Source: Streptomyces lincolnensis
GTDB lineage: Bacteria > Actinomycetota > Actinomycetes > Streptomycetales > Streptomycetaceae
Reading direction: 5' to 3'
Assembly: GCF_021173675.1 (NCBI RefSeq)
Contig: NZ_JAIHON010000005.1
Location: 248,001-312,000 of the forward strand
Length of the DNA: 64,000 bases
Below, one piece after another: positions 16,474 through 24,924 of this stretch; within the stretch, counting starts at the first letter, position 1; every line of letters begins with the position of its first letter. The notes under the pieces were generated by a model. That model was given only the letters and a program-made list of their open reading frames with translations. It was not told where the DNA came from and searched no databases. The position numbers and the translations under genes are program-made.

Positions 16474-17472
16474 TCAGAGCTTGACGATCATCTTCCCGGT
16501 GTTGTCGCCGCGCAGAACCCCGAGGAACGCCTCCAGGTTGTTCTCGATGCCCTCGACGACCGTCTCGCGGTACTTGAGCTCGCCCGAGGCGACCCACGGG
16601 CCGACGTCCTGGACGAACTGCGGCTGGAGGTCGTAGTGGTCACTGACGAGGAAGCCCTCGATGCGGCCGCGGGTCTGGATGAGGCGGGCGAGGTTCTTCG
16701 GGCCGGGGGCGGGCTCGGTGCTGTTGTAGACCGAGATCATTCCGCAGACGGCGATCCGGCCGTCGCGGTTGAGCTGCCCGATCGCGGCTTCCAGGTGGTC
16801 CCCGCCGACGTTGTCGAAGTAGACGTCGACGCCGTCCGGGGCGGCCTCGCGCAGCTGCTCGGCGACCGGGCCGGACTTGTAGTTGAAGGCGGCGTCGAAG
16901 CCGTACTCCTCGACCAGGAGCTTGACCTTCTCGTCGGAGCCGGCGGAGCCGATGACCCGCGAGGCGCCCTTGAGCCGGGCGATCTGGCCGACCTGGCCGC
17001 CGACGGCACCGGCGGCCCCGGAGACGAACACCGAGTCGCCCTCCTTGAAGGAGGCGGTACGCAGGAGGCCGGCGTAGGCGGTGAGGCCGGTCATGCCGAG
17101 GACGCCGAGGTAGGTGGACAGGGGCGCGGTGTCCGGGTCGACCTTGACGGCGTTCTTCGCGTCCACGGCGGCGAACTCGCGCCAGCCGAAGAAGTGCAGG
17201 ACGTGGTCGCCGACGGCGATGCCCTCGGCGTTGGAGGCGACGACCTCGCCGACCGCGCCGCCCTGCATGACCTTGCCGAGCTCGAAGGGGGCGACGTACG
17301 ACTTGGCCGCGCTCATGCGGCCACGCATGTACGGGTCGACGGAGAGGTACTTGTTCCGGACGAGGACCTGCCCCTCACCCGGGGTGGGGACCTCGGCCTC
17401 GACCAGGGCGAAGTCCTCGGCCTTGGGCCACCCCACGGGGCGGGAGAGGAGGTGCCATTCGCGGTTGATCAT
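16474..17472 (-). CDS. NADP-dependent oxidoreductase of the leukotriene B4 dehydrogenase/alkenal reductase type (MDR)
   Basis: A zinc-free medium-chain reductase, 332 residues, that typically reduces the alkene of 2-alkenals or quinone-like electrophiles with NADPH. Landmarks are the N-terminal INREWHLLSRPVGWP, YLSVDPYMRGRM, the Rossmann motif VSGAAGAVGGQVGQIARLKG, and YFDNVGGDHLEAA. I took the start at 17472. A MarR gene diverges across a 147-base region filled with short repeats (17490-17564). Together with the neighbouring Ohr this looks like a defence set against reactive carbonyls and peroxides. Confidence 0.92.
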   Translation of the reverse strand: MINREWHLLSRPVGWPKAEDFALVEAEVPTPGEGQVLVRNKYLSVDPYMRGRMSAAKSYVAPFELGKVMQGGAVGEVVASNAEGIAVGDHVLHFFGWREFAAVDAKNAVKVDPDTAPLSTYLGVLGMTGLTAYAGLLRTASFKEGDSVFVSGAAGAVGGQVGQIARLKGASRVIGSAGSDEKVKLLVEEYGFDAAFNYKSGPVAEQLREAAPDGVDVYFDNVGGDHLEAAIGQLNRDGRIAVCGMISVYNSTEPAPGPKNLARLIQTRGRIEGFLVSDHYDLQPQFVQDVGPWVASGELKYRETVVEGIENNLEAFLGVLRGDNTGKMIVKL

Positions 17473-17489
17473 GCCAAGACCTTCCATCT

Positions 17490-17564
17490 GCTTCGGTGCT
17501 TGTTGCTTCAGTGCCTGTTGCTCAGTGCATGGTGCTTCGGTACCGGATTACTTCAGTACCTGAA
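17490..17564. promoter_or_regulatory. Array of 15-base imperfect repeats with a TTCAG-TAC-CTGAA palindrome; likely MarR operator
   Basis: Five units of the type GCTTCAGTGCCTGTT start at 17490, 17505, 17520, 17534 and 17549. The last contains the inverted pair TTCAG/CTGAA at 17552-17564. The array fills the region between the oxidoreductase and the divergent MarR gene. Confidence 0.55.
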
Positions 17565-17619
17565 ACAACCATGCGTCTGAATATTTCATGTTGTCAAGTA
17601 ACCGGGTACCCTGAATGCC

Positions 17620-18078
17620 ATGGCCACACCTGAGAAGACCCGCCGTCCCGACGCCCTGACCCTGGAGGTGGTCGAGCTGATCGGTGACGTCGTGGCCCGT
17701 TTCTACGAGGACTACGAGGACGCGGCCGGTGAGCACGCCCTGACCGGCGCCCAGGCCAGGCTGCTCAGCCTGCTGTCCCTGGAGCCGCTGCCGATGCGGA
17801 AGCTGGCCCAGCGGCTGAAGTGCGAGCCGTCGAACGTGACGGGGATCGTGGACCGGCTGGAGTCGCGCGGGCTGGTGGAGCGGCGCACGGATTCCGCCGA
17901 CCGCCGCGTGAAGCTGGCCGCCGCGACCGAGGAGGGGCGCCGCGTCGCCCGCGAACTGCGCGAGGGACTGCGGTTCGCCCGCGAGCCGCTCGCGGGCCTC
18001 TCCCACGAGGAGCGCGAGTCCCTGCGGGGCCTGCTGCGGCGCATGCTGGCCGCCGACAACCGGGACAAACTCGGTTGA
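17620..18078 (+). CDS. MarR-family transcriptional regulator
   Basis: A 152-residue winged-helix repressor. The core LTGAQARLLSLLSLEPLPMRKLAQRLKCEPSNVTGIVDRLESRGLVERR is a typical MarR DNA-binding domain, followed by the wing (DSADRRVKLA) and a C-terminal dimer helix. The single Cys is in the recognition helix, not at the N-terminus as in OhrR, so thiol sensing is not evident. It diverges from the NADP oxidoreductase and probably represses both through the repeats at 17490-17564. Confidence 0.9.
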   Translation: MATPEKTRRPDALTLEVVELIGDVVARFYEDYEDAAGEHALTGAQARLLSLLSLEPLPMRKLAQRLKCEPSNVTGIVDRLESRGLVERRTDSADRRVKLAAATEEGRRVARELREGLRFAREPLAGLSHEERESLRGLLRRMLAADNRDKLG

Positions 18079-18240
18079 CGGGCCGGGCGAGCAGTGGCTG
18101 ACTTGCCCTCCATGGACTGCTCCTGCTTCTCCTGCTTCGCAGCGACCCGGACCCGCCGCGCCTGAGCGCGGCGGCCCGTGCCTCACGTCTCCGCCGCGCC
18201 CACGAGGACCAACTCACCTCGACGGGCACGGAGATACGCC

Positions 18241-19050
18241 ATGTTCACTCCCGACGTGTTCACTCCCCACACGTTCACTCCCTACCAGGAACTCGACGCG
18301 CTCCTGGCCGACCTCGTGCGCGAGGTCCGCGGCATCCTCGGTGACACCTTCGTCGGCGCCTACGTGCAGGGCTCCTTCGCGCTGGGCGCCGGGGACCTGC
18401 ACAGCGACTGCGATTTCGTGGTCGTCACCACCGTCCCGCCCCGCGGTGCCGCGGAGGCCGGGCTGCGCCGCCTGCACGACGAGATCCCCACCCGGCCCGG
18501 CCACTGGGCCGGCGAGCTGGAGGGGTCGTACGCGGACGCCTGCTCCCTGCGCGACGCCTCCGGCCTCGGGACACCGTGGCTGTTCTGCGACCACGGCCAC
18601 CGCGAGCTGGCCCGGGACACCCACTGCAACACGCTGCACACCCGCTGGATCCTGCGGAACCACGGGATCAGGCTGGCCGGTCCGCCGGTCGCCGACCTGG
18701 TCGACGCGGTGGACCCGGAGGCGCTGCGGGCCGGAATGCGGACGATGCTGCCGGGGCTCCTGGACGAGCTGCGGACCTGGGCCCGGTTCGATCTGGCCTG
18801 GACCCAGCGGTACGCCGTGGCCACCTACTGCCGGATGCTGTTCACGGTGCGCACCGGCGAGGTGGCGTCGAAGCGGGGCGCCCTGGAGTGGGCCCGCGCC
18901 ACGCTCGACCCGGCGTGGCGGCCACTGCTCACGCAGGTGATCGAGGACCGGGAGCGGGGCTGGGATCCGGCGGACCCGCCGCGCCCCGGCAGCATGGAGG
19001 CGATGTACGCGTTCGCCGCGTACGTGGAGTCGCTGGCGCGCGGCGACTGA
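18241..19050 (+). CDS. Aminoglycoside nucleotidyltransferase-like protein (DUF4111 C-terminal domain)
   Basis: A 269-residue protein with an N-terminal nucleotidyltransferase fold and the C-terminal domain found in AadA-type adenylyltransferases. The nucleotide and metal motif is visible as GSFALGAGDLHSDCDF; the spacing resembles the AadA GS...SDxD signature. The C-terminal part has RYAVATYCRMLFTVRTGEVASKRGALEWA, close to the Lys-containing segment of AadA relatives. The start at 18241 has GGAG upstream; its first residues repeat FTP four times (MFTPDVFTPHTFTPYQ). It could modify a small molecule, but resistance is not shown. A hairpin at 19069-19091 follows. Confidence 0.8.
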   Translation: MFTPDVFTPHTFTPYQELDALLADLVREVRGILGDTFVGAYVQGSFALGAGDLHSDCDFVVVTTVPPRGAAEAGLRRLHDEIPTRPGHWAGELEGSYADACSLRDASGLGTPWLFCDHGHRELARDTHCNTLHTRWILRNHGIRLAGPPVADLVDAVDPEALRAGMRTMLPGLLDELRTWARFDLAWTQRYAVATYCRMLFTVRTGEVASKRGALEWARATLDPAWRPLLTQVIEDRERGWDPADPPRPGSMEAMYAFAAYVESLARGD

Positions 19051-19068
19051 CACAACCGCTCACCCGCG

Positions 19069-19091
19069 TTCGCTCTCTTCGCGCGAGCGAA
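19069..19091. terminator. Terminator between the nucleotidyltransferase and SCO2400-like genes
   Basis: TTCGCTC at 19069-19075 pairs with GAGCGAA at 19085-19091 with a 9-base loop, between convergent gene ends. Confidence 0.6.
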
Positions 19092-19117
19092 TCATCCGGC
19101 GCCCCCTTCGGCGCCCC

Positions 19118-20095
19118 TCAGCTGCACCACCACAGGAACCGCTCGCACGTCGGCGAGGGCGACGGTTCCGGGGTCGGGTCCGGGCTCGGGGGGTCGGCGG
19201 TGGGGGTCGGGTCCCGCGTCGGGTCGGAGGCGCCGGGGGTGGTGGGTGAGGTGCCGGAACCCGTGCCCTTCGTGGGGGTGGCGCTCGCGCCGGGCTTGTC
19301 CTTGTCGTCCTTGCCCTTGTCGTCGCCCGGGGACGTGGAGGCCGACGGGGAGGGCGAGGCGTCCGGGGAGGACGTCGCGGAGGGGTCGCCGTTCCTGCCG
19401 TCCGCGCCCGGCGACGGCCGTGCGGAGGCGTCCGCCTCCGAGGACGTGCCGCCCTCGGCCGACTCGTCACCGGCCACCGCCGGTTTCGGGGACGAGCCGG
19501 GGGCGTCCATGCCGAGTTCGGCGAGGCTCAGACCGCCCGCCGCCAGCACCGCCGCCGCGGCGACGAGCAGGACGCGGCGACGGCGGCGCCGGTGAGCGGC
19601 GGCTTTGCGGTCGCGGCGGCTCGCCCCTCCCCCGGCGGCGTCGAGCTCGTCGTCGCCCAAGTCGTCCGAACCGTCCGAGCGGTCCGAGTCACCCGAGTCG
19701 CCCAAGTAGTCCGAGTCGCTCACCTCGTCCGAGCCGCCGAAACCGTCGTAGGTCTCGGAATCCTCGGGGAGTTCGGGGAGTTCGGGGAGGTCGGGCTCCA
19801 CCGCCGCCCGGCCGCCGCGGCCCCGTGCGCGGCGGCGTGCCGCCCGGCCGCCGGGCGCCGGTTCCGGCAGGGCCTCCGCCCCGGACCCGGCCCCGACGGG
19901 CCCCTGGGCAGGCTCCACGGGCTCATGCGCGGCCTCGTACGGCACGTATCCCTGCTCGGCCCCGTAGGGGTTCTCCGCGTACGGCACATCGCCGTACGCG
20001 GCCGCGTTCGCGCGGATCTGGTCGATCGTCGCGCCGCACCCAGGGCAGGCGAGGGCGCCGTTGAGGTGCCTGCGGCACGGGTGGCAGTAGTCCAT
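19118..20095 (-). CDS. SCO2400-family protein with zinc-ribbon-like N-terminus and one membrane segment
   Basis: A 325-residue protein of unknown function confined, as far as I know, to Streptomyces and relatives. Residues 1-30 hold two Cys pairs (CHPC, CPGC) that could bind zinc. An acidic and Ser/Gly/Asp-rich middle follows, then a basic stretch and one transmembrane helix (RRRVLLVAAAAVLAAGGLSLAELG). The long extracellular Ser/Thr/Pro/Lys-rich region ends abruptly in CERFLWWCS, an aromatic tip with two Cys. This topology suggests a membrane-anchored protein with a cytoplasmic zinc ribbon. No enzymatic motif is present. Confidence 0.75.
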   Translation of the reverse strand: MDYCHPCRRHLNGALACPGCGATIDQIRANAAAYGDVPYAENPYGAEQGYVPYEAAHEPVEPAQGPVGAGSGAEALPEPAPGGRAARRRARGRGGRAAVEPDLPELPELPEDSETYDGFGGSDEVSDSDYLGDSGDSDRSDGSDDLGDDELDAAGGGASRRDRKAAAHRRRRRRVLLVAAAAVLAAGGLSLAELGMDAPGSSPKPAVAGDESAEGGTSSEADASARPSPGADGRNGDPSATSSPDASPSPSASTSPGDDKGKDDKDKPGASATPTKGTGSGTSPTTPGASDPTRDPTPTADPPSPDPTPEPSPSPTCERFLWWCS

Positions 20096-20269
20096 GACGC
20101 GGGAAGGTTAAGTTCCTCTCAGGCGGCCTTCATAGTCACGGCTGTGAAAGTTGTGTGGGGAAGCAGGCGCTCCGGCGTGGCGAGTTGTGGGCAACCTTCT
20201 CGATCATGCTGAAACCGCCTCCGAAAGCTCTATCGAAAGCAGTGTCGAAACTGTTATGCGTTCGACCCA

Positions 20270-20299
20270 TTGACACCCCCCTCACACCGTCCTTACTGT
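20270..20299 (+). promoter_or_regulatory. Promoter of the sugar-acid operon
   Basis: TTGACA at 20270-20275 and TACTGT at 20294-20299 with an 18-base gap form a vegetative-type promoter, 81 bases before the dehydratase start. Confidence 0.55.
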
Positions 20300-20309
20300 C
20301 ACGCCAGCA

Positions 20310-20336
20310 TTTCGAACGTGTGACGAAATTTCGAAC
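20310..20336 (+). promoter_or_regulatory. Candidate IclR-type operator of the sugar-acid operon
   Basis: TTTCGAAC occurs at 20310-20317 and 20329-20336, and the perfect palindrome CGAAATTTCG at 20324-20333 overlaps the second copy. Related GTTCGAAA and CGAAATTTC sites lie in front of the IclR gene at 57991-58017. The site is just downstream of the promoter, where a repressor would block transcription. Confidence 0.5.
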
Positions 20337-20380
20337 ACACGCAAACTGAGAGCCGACGAAGCGAGCAAGGGGCTACTGCC

Positions 20381-21541
20381 GTGCGCATCACCGGAATCAG
20401 CACACACGTGGTCGGGACGCCGTGGCGCAACCTGACGTACGTCCTGGTCCACACCGACGAGGGCATCACGGGAGTCGGCGAGACCCGGATGCTGGGACAC
20501 ACCGACGCGCTGATCGGTTACCTGCGGGAGGCCGAGGCAAACCACATTCTGGGCTCCGACCCGTTCGCCCTGGAAGACCTCGTCCGCCGGATGAAGTACG
20601 GCGACTACGGCCGGGCCGGCGAGATCGTCATGTCCGGCATCGCCGTGATCGAGATGGCCTGCTGGGACATCAAGGGCAAGGCCCTCGGCGTACCGGTGTG
20701 GCAGCTGCTCGGCGGCAAGGTCACCGACAAGGTGAAGGCGTACGCCAACGGCTGGTACACCACCGAGCGGACCCCGGAGGCCTACCACAAGGCCGCGCAG
20801 GGCGTCATGGAGCGCGGGTACAAGGCGCTGAAGATCGACCCCTTCGGCACCGGTCACTTCGAGCTCGACCACGAGCAGAGCCTGTACGCCGTCTCCCTCA
20901 TCGAGGCCGTGCGCGACGCCATCGGGCCGGACGCCGAGCTGATGCTGGAGATGCACGGCCGCTTCTCCCCCGCCACCGCCGTCCGGCTGGCCAAGGACCT
21001 CGCGCCCTTCAAGCCCGCGTGGCTGGAGGAGCCGGTGCCGCCGGAGAACCTCAAGGCGCTGGAGAAGGTCGCCGCCAAGGTCGACATGCCGGTCGCCACG
21101 GGTGAGCGGATTCACGATCGCATCGAGTTCCGCGAGCTGTTCGAGAGCCAGGCCGTCGACATCATCCAGCCGGACGTCGGTCACATCGGCGGTATCTGGG
21201 AGACCCGCAAGCTCGCCGCGACCGCCGAGACCCACTACATGCTGGTCGCCCCGCACAACGTGGGCGGCCCGGTGCTGACCGCCGCCTCCCTCCAGGTCGG
21301 CTTCACCTCGCCGAACTTCAAGATCCTTGAGCACTTCAACGACTTCGCCGACGCGGACATCAAGAAGGTCGTCAAGGGCGCACCCGAGGTGATCGACGGC
21401 TACTTCCACCTCTCCGACAAGCCCGGCCTCGGTGTCGAGCTGGACGTGGACGCCGCCGCCGAGTTCCCGCAGCAGCAGGCCCGCTTCGACCTGTGGGCCG
21501 AGGGCTGGGAGCAGCGCAAGCCGAAGGGCGCCCAGAAGTGA
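20381..21541 (+). CDS. Enolase-superfamily sugar-acid dehydratase (mandelate racemase/galactonate dehydratase type)
   Basis: Probably dehydrates an aldonic acid to a 2-keto-3-deoxy sugar acid. The 386 residues have the capping domain (RITGISTHVVGTPWRNLTYVLVHTDEGITGVGE) and the barrel with KALKIDPFG, metal-site segments MLEMHGRFS, WLEEPVPPEN and GERIHDR, and the late His motif APHNVGGP. These fit the mandelate racemase subgroup, whose members differ in substrate, so I leave the acid unnamed. The GTG start has AAGGGG upstream. Its stop overlaps the next gene's GTG start (GTGA), so the dehydrogenase is translationally coupled. The operator at 20310-20336 suggests IclR control. Confidence 0.85.
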   Translation: MRITGISTHVVGTPWRNLTYVLVHTDEGITGVGETRMLGHTDALIGYLREAEANHILGSDPFALEDLVRRMKYGDYGRAGEIVMSGIAVIEMACWDIKGKALGVPVWQLLGGKVTDKVKAYANGWYTTERTPEAYHKAAQGVMERGYKALKIDPFGTGHFELDHEQSLYAVSLIEAVRDAIGPDAELMLEMHGRFSPATAVRLAKDLAPFKPAWLEEPVPPENLKALEKVAAKVDMPVATGERIHDRIEFRELFESQAVDIIQPDVGHIGGIWETRKLAATAETHYMLVAPHNVGGPVLTAASLQVGFTSPNFKILEHFNDFADADIKKVVKGAPEVIDGYFHLSDKPGLGVELDVDAAAEFPQQQARFDLWAEGWEQRKPKGAQK

Positions 21542-22542
21542 GCACCGCCGTCGTCATCGAGGCGCCGGGCGAGCACCGGCTCACCCCGCACGAGCCCCGG
21601 CGTCCTGAGGCCGGCGAGGCGCTGGTCCGGGTGCACGCCGTGGGCATCTGCGGCAGTGACCGCGAGGTGTACCAGGGCAACCGGCCCGAGGGGTACGTCC
21701 GTTATCCGCTGACGCCGGGCCACGAGTGGTCCGGGACGGTGGAGGCGGTCGGCGCCGGGGTGCCGGAGTCCCTGGTGGGCCGCAAGGTGGTCGGGGAGGG
21801 CTTCCGCAACTGCCAGGTCTGCGACCGCTGCCACGCGGGCGAGACCACCCTGTGCACCGCCGGGTACGAGGAGACCGGGTTCACCCAGCCCGGGGCGATG
21901 GCCACCACCCTCACCCTGCCGGCGCGGCTGCTGCACGCGCTGCCGGACGACGCCGACCTGACGGCGGCCGCTCTGCTGGAACCGGCCGCGTGCATCGCGG
22001 CCGCCGCGATCAAGGCGAACGCCCGGCCCGGCGAGCGCGTCGCGGTCGTCGGCACCGGAACGCTCGGGATGTTCGCCGTGCAGTTCCTGAAGGCGGGCTC
22101 GCCGGCCGAGCTGCTCGTGGTGGGCACCCGCAACGACCGCGAGGCGCTGTCGCGGCAGTACGGCGCCACCGACTTCCGTACGAAGGACCAGCCGCTCCCG
22201 GACGACTTCGACGTCGTCATCGAGACCGCCGGGTCCGCGTCCGCCGCGCGCACCGCCGCCTCCCTGCTCAGGCGCGGCGGGCGCCTGGTCCTGACGGGCA
22301 TCCCGGCACCGGGCGCCGAGGGCCTGGACCCGACGGACCTGGTCGTACGGCAGCTGGAGGTGCACACCGTCTTCGGTGCCGCGCCGGACGCCTGGGCGCA
22401 CACGGTGCGGGTGTTCGGCGCCGGACTGCTCGATCCGCTGCCGCTGGTCACGCACGAGCTGCCGCTGGCCGAGTTCCCGCAGGCCATCGAGCTCGTCGGA
22501 TCCGGTGATCCGAAGGTGGGCAAGGTGCTGCTCCGCCCCTAG
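21538..22542 (+). CDS. Zinc-dependent medium-chain alcohol/polyol dehydrogenase
   Basis: NAD(P)-dependent oxidation of a sugar alcohol, sugar or sugar acid; 334 residues. Catalytic zinc ligands are in GICGSD and GHEWSG, and the structural zinc lobe is NCQVCDRCHAGETTLC with four Cys. The Rossmann motif is VVGTGTLGMFAVQFLKAG. The start is GTG at 21538, overlapping the previous stop, rather than the ATG-like codon further upstream inside the dehydratase gene. A strong hairpin follows immediately, so transcription may partly end here. It resembles sorbitol/galactitol or galactonate-pathway dehydrogenases; the substrate is not decided. Confidence 0.88.
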   Translation: MSTAVVIEAPGEHRLTPHEPRRPEAGEALVRVHAVGICGSDREVYQGNRPEGYVRYPLTPGHEWSGTVEAVGAGVPESLVGRKVVGEGFRNCQVCDRCHAGETTLCTAGYEETGFTQPGAMATTLTLPARLLHALPDDADLTAAALLEPAACIAAAAIKANARPGERVAVVGTGTLGMFAVQFLKAGSPAELLVVGTRNDREALSRQYGATDFRTKDQPLPDDFDVVIETAGSASAARTAASLLRRGGRLVLTGIPAPGAEGLDPTDLVVRQLEVHTVFGAAPDAWAHTVRVFGAGLLDPLPLVTHELPLAEFPQAIELVGSGDPKVGKVLLRP

Positions 22543-22544
22543 AC

Positions 22545-22589
22545 GTACGCCGGTCCGGGGGCTACCTGATGACCCCCGGACCGGCGTAC
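22545..22589 (+). terminator. 17-bp perfect hairpin after the dehydrogenase gene
   Basis: The arms 22545-22561 (GTACGCCGGTCCGGGGG) and 22573-22589 are fully complementary with an 11-base loop, starting 3 bases after the stop. It either ends the first transcript or lowers expression of the downstream gene. Confidence 0.8.
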
Positions 22590-22651
22590 CACCAGCCTTC
22601 CGCATTTTGAGCCGCGAACCTTGTCCGAAATACCGAACAGAAGGACAGCTT

Positions 22652-23620
22652 GTGACCGACGCTTCCGCCACGGCAGCCCGCCGGCCCGGTGAGCAGGCGC
22701 TCACCGCCCTAGGCCTGGCCGCGCCCGCCCTCGACCCCGCCGACGCCTCGCCGCACACCTTCCCCGGCGGCGGCCGCTGGCGCACCGAGATCCCCTCGTG
22801 CGAGGGTCCCGAAGCGCTCGCGGTCGTGCTCAAGGAGGCCTCGCGGCTCGACGTGCCGATCCACCGGATCAGCCAGGGCAGCGGCGTGTGGATGCTGACC
22901 GACTCGGAGATCACCGAGATGGTCGAGGCCACCGCCGAACGTGACATCGAGCTCTGCCTGTTCACCGGCCCGCGCGGCACGTGGGACATCGGCGGCTCGA
23001 CCCGGACCGACTCCCGCGGCGGCGGGCTGCGCGCCCGCGGCCACGACGCCGTCGCCGGATGCGTCGAAGACGCCGTCAGAGCAACCGAGTTGGGCGTCAA
23101 GTGCCTCCTCGTCGCCGACGAGGGCGTGCTGTGGACGCTGCACCGGGCCCGCGTGGCCGGGATCATCCCGGCCGACACCACGCTCAAGGTGAGTGCCCTC
23201 ATCGGGCCCGTCAACCCGGCCGCGTACGCGGTCTACGAGAACCTGGGCGCCGACTCCGTCAACGTGCCCAGCGATCTGACGCTCGATCACCTCACCGAGA
23301 TCCGGCGGGTGTCGGCCGCTCCCATGGACATGTACATCGAGGCACCCGACGATCTCGGCGGCTATGTGCGCATGTACGAGGTCGCCGAGCTGATCCGGCG
23401 CGGCGCACCGCTCTACCTGAAGTTCGGCCTGTCGAAGGCCCCCGGGATCTACCCGTACGGGCACCACATGCGCGATCTGACCCTGAACACCGCACGGGAA
23501 CGTGTGCGGCGCGGGCGGCTCGCCCTGGACCTGCTGGCACGGCACGGAGCGGACGGCGACATGGCACCGCTCGGCTCCCGGCTGCCCGGCTCGCTGAAGC
23601 GGTTCGAAACTCCCTCATAA
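22652..23620 (+). CDS. TIM-barrel protein of unknown activity, U32-peptidase-like, in a sugar-acid context
   Basis: A 322-residue protein I cannot name with confidence. It lacks the Lys Schiff-base and Tyr motifs of dihydrodipicolinate-synthase-type aldolases. The repeating strand-helix pattern and segments such as [20 protein letters not shown] and [23 protein letters not shown] recall the U32 peptidase-like TIM barrels. Another distinctive part is [17 protein letters not shown]. The GTG start has GAAGGACAG upstream. It sits between a sugar-acid dehydratase/dehydrogenase pair and an ABC sugar importer. An aldolase or isomerase role is an inference from position only. Confidence 0.6.
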   Translation: MTDASATAARRPGEQALTALGLAAPALDPADASPHTFPGGGRWRTEIPSCEGPEALAVVLKEASRLDVPIHRISQGSGVWMLTDSEITEMVEATAERDIELCLFTGPRGTWDIGGSTRTDSRGGGLRARGHDAVAGCVEDAVRATELGVKCLLVADEGVLWTLHRARVAGIIPADTTLKVSALIGPVNPAAYAVYENLGADSVNVPSDLTLDHLTEIRRVSAAPMDMYIEAPDDLGGYVRMYEVAELIRRGAPLYLKFGLSKAPGIYPYGHHMRDLTLNTARERVRRGRLALDLLARHGADGDMAPLGSRLPGSLKRFETPS

Positions 23621-23765
23621 CGTTCCGGACAACGCCCCTTCACAAAAGCAGACGCAGCCACACACAATCCCACACACCTTCTCTCTCGGTCTCTCCGACT
23701 CCAGGAACGCTCCAGGAACGAACGGCCCGCACCGCCAGACCGAGCCCGGCCCCACCACATCAAGG

Positions 23766-24881
23766 ATGATGATCATGCGTACTCGCCGAGCCGCACTCAC
23801 CGCCATAGCAGGCGCCGCCTCCCTCGCGCTCACCCTGACCGCCTGCGGCCAGAACAGCGAGGGCGGCAGCGAGCAGTCCTCGGGCAGCACCAAGGGCGCC
23901 ACCATCGGCATCTCGATGCCCACCAAGTCCTCCGAGCGCTGGATCGCCGACGGCAACAACGTCGTCAAGGAGCTCAAGGCCAAGGGCTACAAGACCAAGC
24001 TGGTCTACGGCGAGGACGAGCCCGACCAGCAGGTCTCGCAGATCGAGAACATGATCACGCAGGGCGTCAAGGCGCTGATCGTCGCGGCGATCGACAACAA
24101 GTCGCTGGGCAACGTCCTTCAGGAGGCCAAGGACGCGGGCATCCCGGTCATCTCCTACGACCGCCTGATCCTCGGCACGGACAACGTCGACTACTACGCC
24201 TCCTTCGACAACGAGAAGGTCGGCGAGCTCCAGGCCACCTACATCGTCGACAAGCTCGGCCTGGCGGACGGCAAGGGCCCGTTCAACATCGAACTGTTCG
24301 CCGGCTCCAACGACGACAACAACACCAAGTACTTCTTCAACGGCGCGATGAAGGTGCTCAAGCCCTACATCGACAGCAAGAAGCTGGTGGTCAAGTCCGG
24401 CCAGACCCAGCTCACCCAGGTCACCACCCTGCGCTGGGACGGCGCCACCGCCCAGCGGCGCATGGACGACATCCTGACCGGCACCTACAAGAGCGGCCGG
24501 GTCGACGCGGTCCTCTCGCCGTACGACGGCATCTCGATCGGCATCATCTCCGCGCTGAAGTCGGACGGCTACGGCACCTCCAGCAAGCCGTGGCCGGTCA
24601 TCACCGGCCAGGACGCCGAGGTCGCCTCCGTGAAGTCGATCAAGGCGGGCCAGCAGACGCAGACGGTCTTCAAGGACATCCGCGAGCTCGCGAAGGTCGC
24701 CTCCAACATGGTCGACTCGGTGCTCAACAAGAAGAAGCCCGAGGTCAACGACACCAAGACCTACGACAACGGCTCGAAGGTCGTGCCCGCGTACCTGCTC
24801 CAGCCGGTGAGCGTCGACAAGGGCAACTGGCAGAAGGAGCTCGTCGACTCCGGCTTCTACAAGGCCAGCGACCTCAACTGA
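23766..24881 (+). CDS. chvE: ChvE-like sugar-binding lipoprotein of an ABC transporter
   Basis: Extracytoplasmic receptor for monosaccharides; ChvE relatives bind glucose, galactose, arabinose and related sugars. The 371 residues start with a lipoprotein signal ([22 protein letters not shown], lipobox LTAC), then a periplasmic-binding-protein I fold: [45 protein letters not shown], and the late [24 protein letters not shown]. Two in-frame starts exist (23766 and 23775). It is followed by the ATPase and permease genes in the same order as in the Agrobacterium chvE-gguA-gguB system. Confidence 0.9.
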   Translation: MMIMRTRRAALTAIAGAASLALTLTACGQNSEGGSEQSSGSTKGATIGISMPTKSSERWIADGNNVVKELKAKGYKTKLVYGEDEPDQQVSQIENMITQGVKALIVAAIDNKSLGNVLQEAKDAGIPVISYDRLILGTDNVDYYASFDNEKVGELQATYIVDKLGLADGKGPFNIELFAGSNDDNNTKYFFNGAMKVLKPYIDSKKLVVKSGQTQLTQVTTLRWDGATAQRRMDDILTGTYKSGRVDAVLSPYDGISIGIISALKSDGYGTSSKPWPVITGQDAEVASVKSIKAGQQTQTVFKDIRELAKVASNMVDSVLNKKKPEVNDTKTYDNGSKVVPAYLLQPVSVDKGNWQKELVDSGFYKASDLN

Positions 24882-24924
24882 CCGACCGCTGCCCATTGCC
24901 GGCAACAGATTGGAAGGCACGACC

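Noticed and set aside
22652..23620. Dihydrodipicolinate-synthase-type aldolase
   Set aside because: The Schiff-base Lys and Tyr motifs of that family are absent, so I kept it as an unknown TIM barrel.
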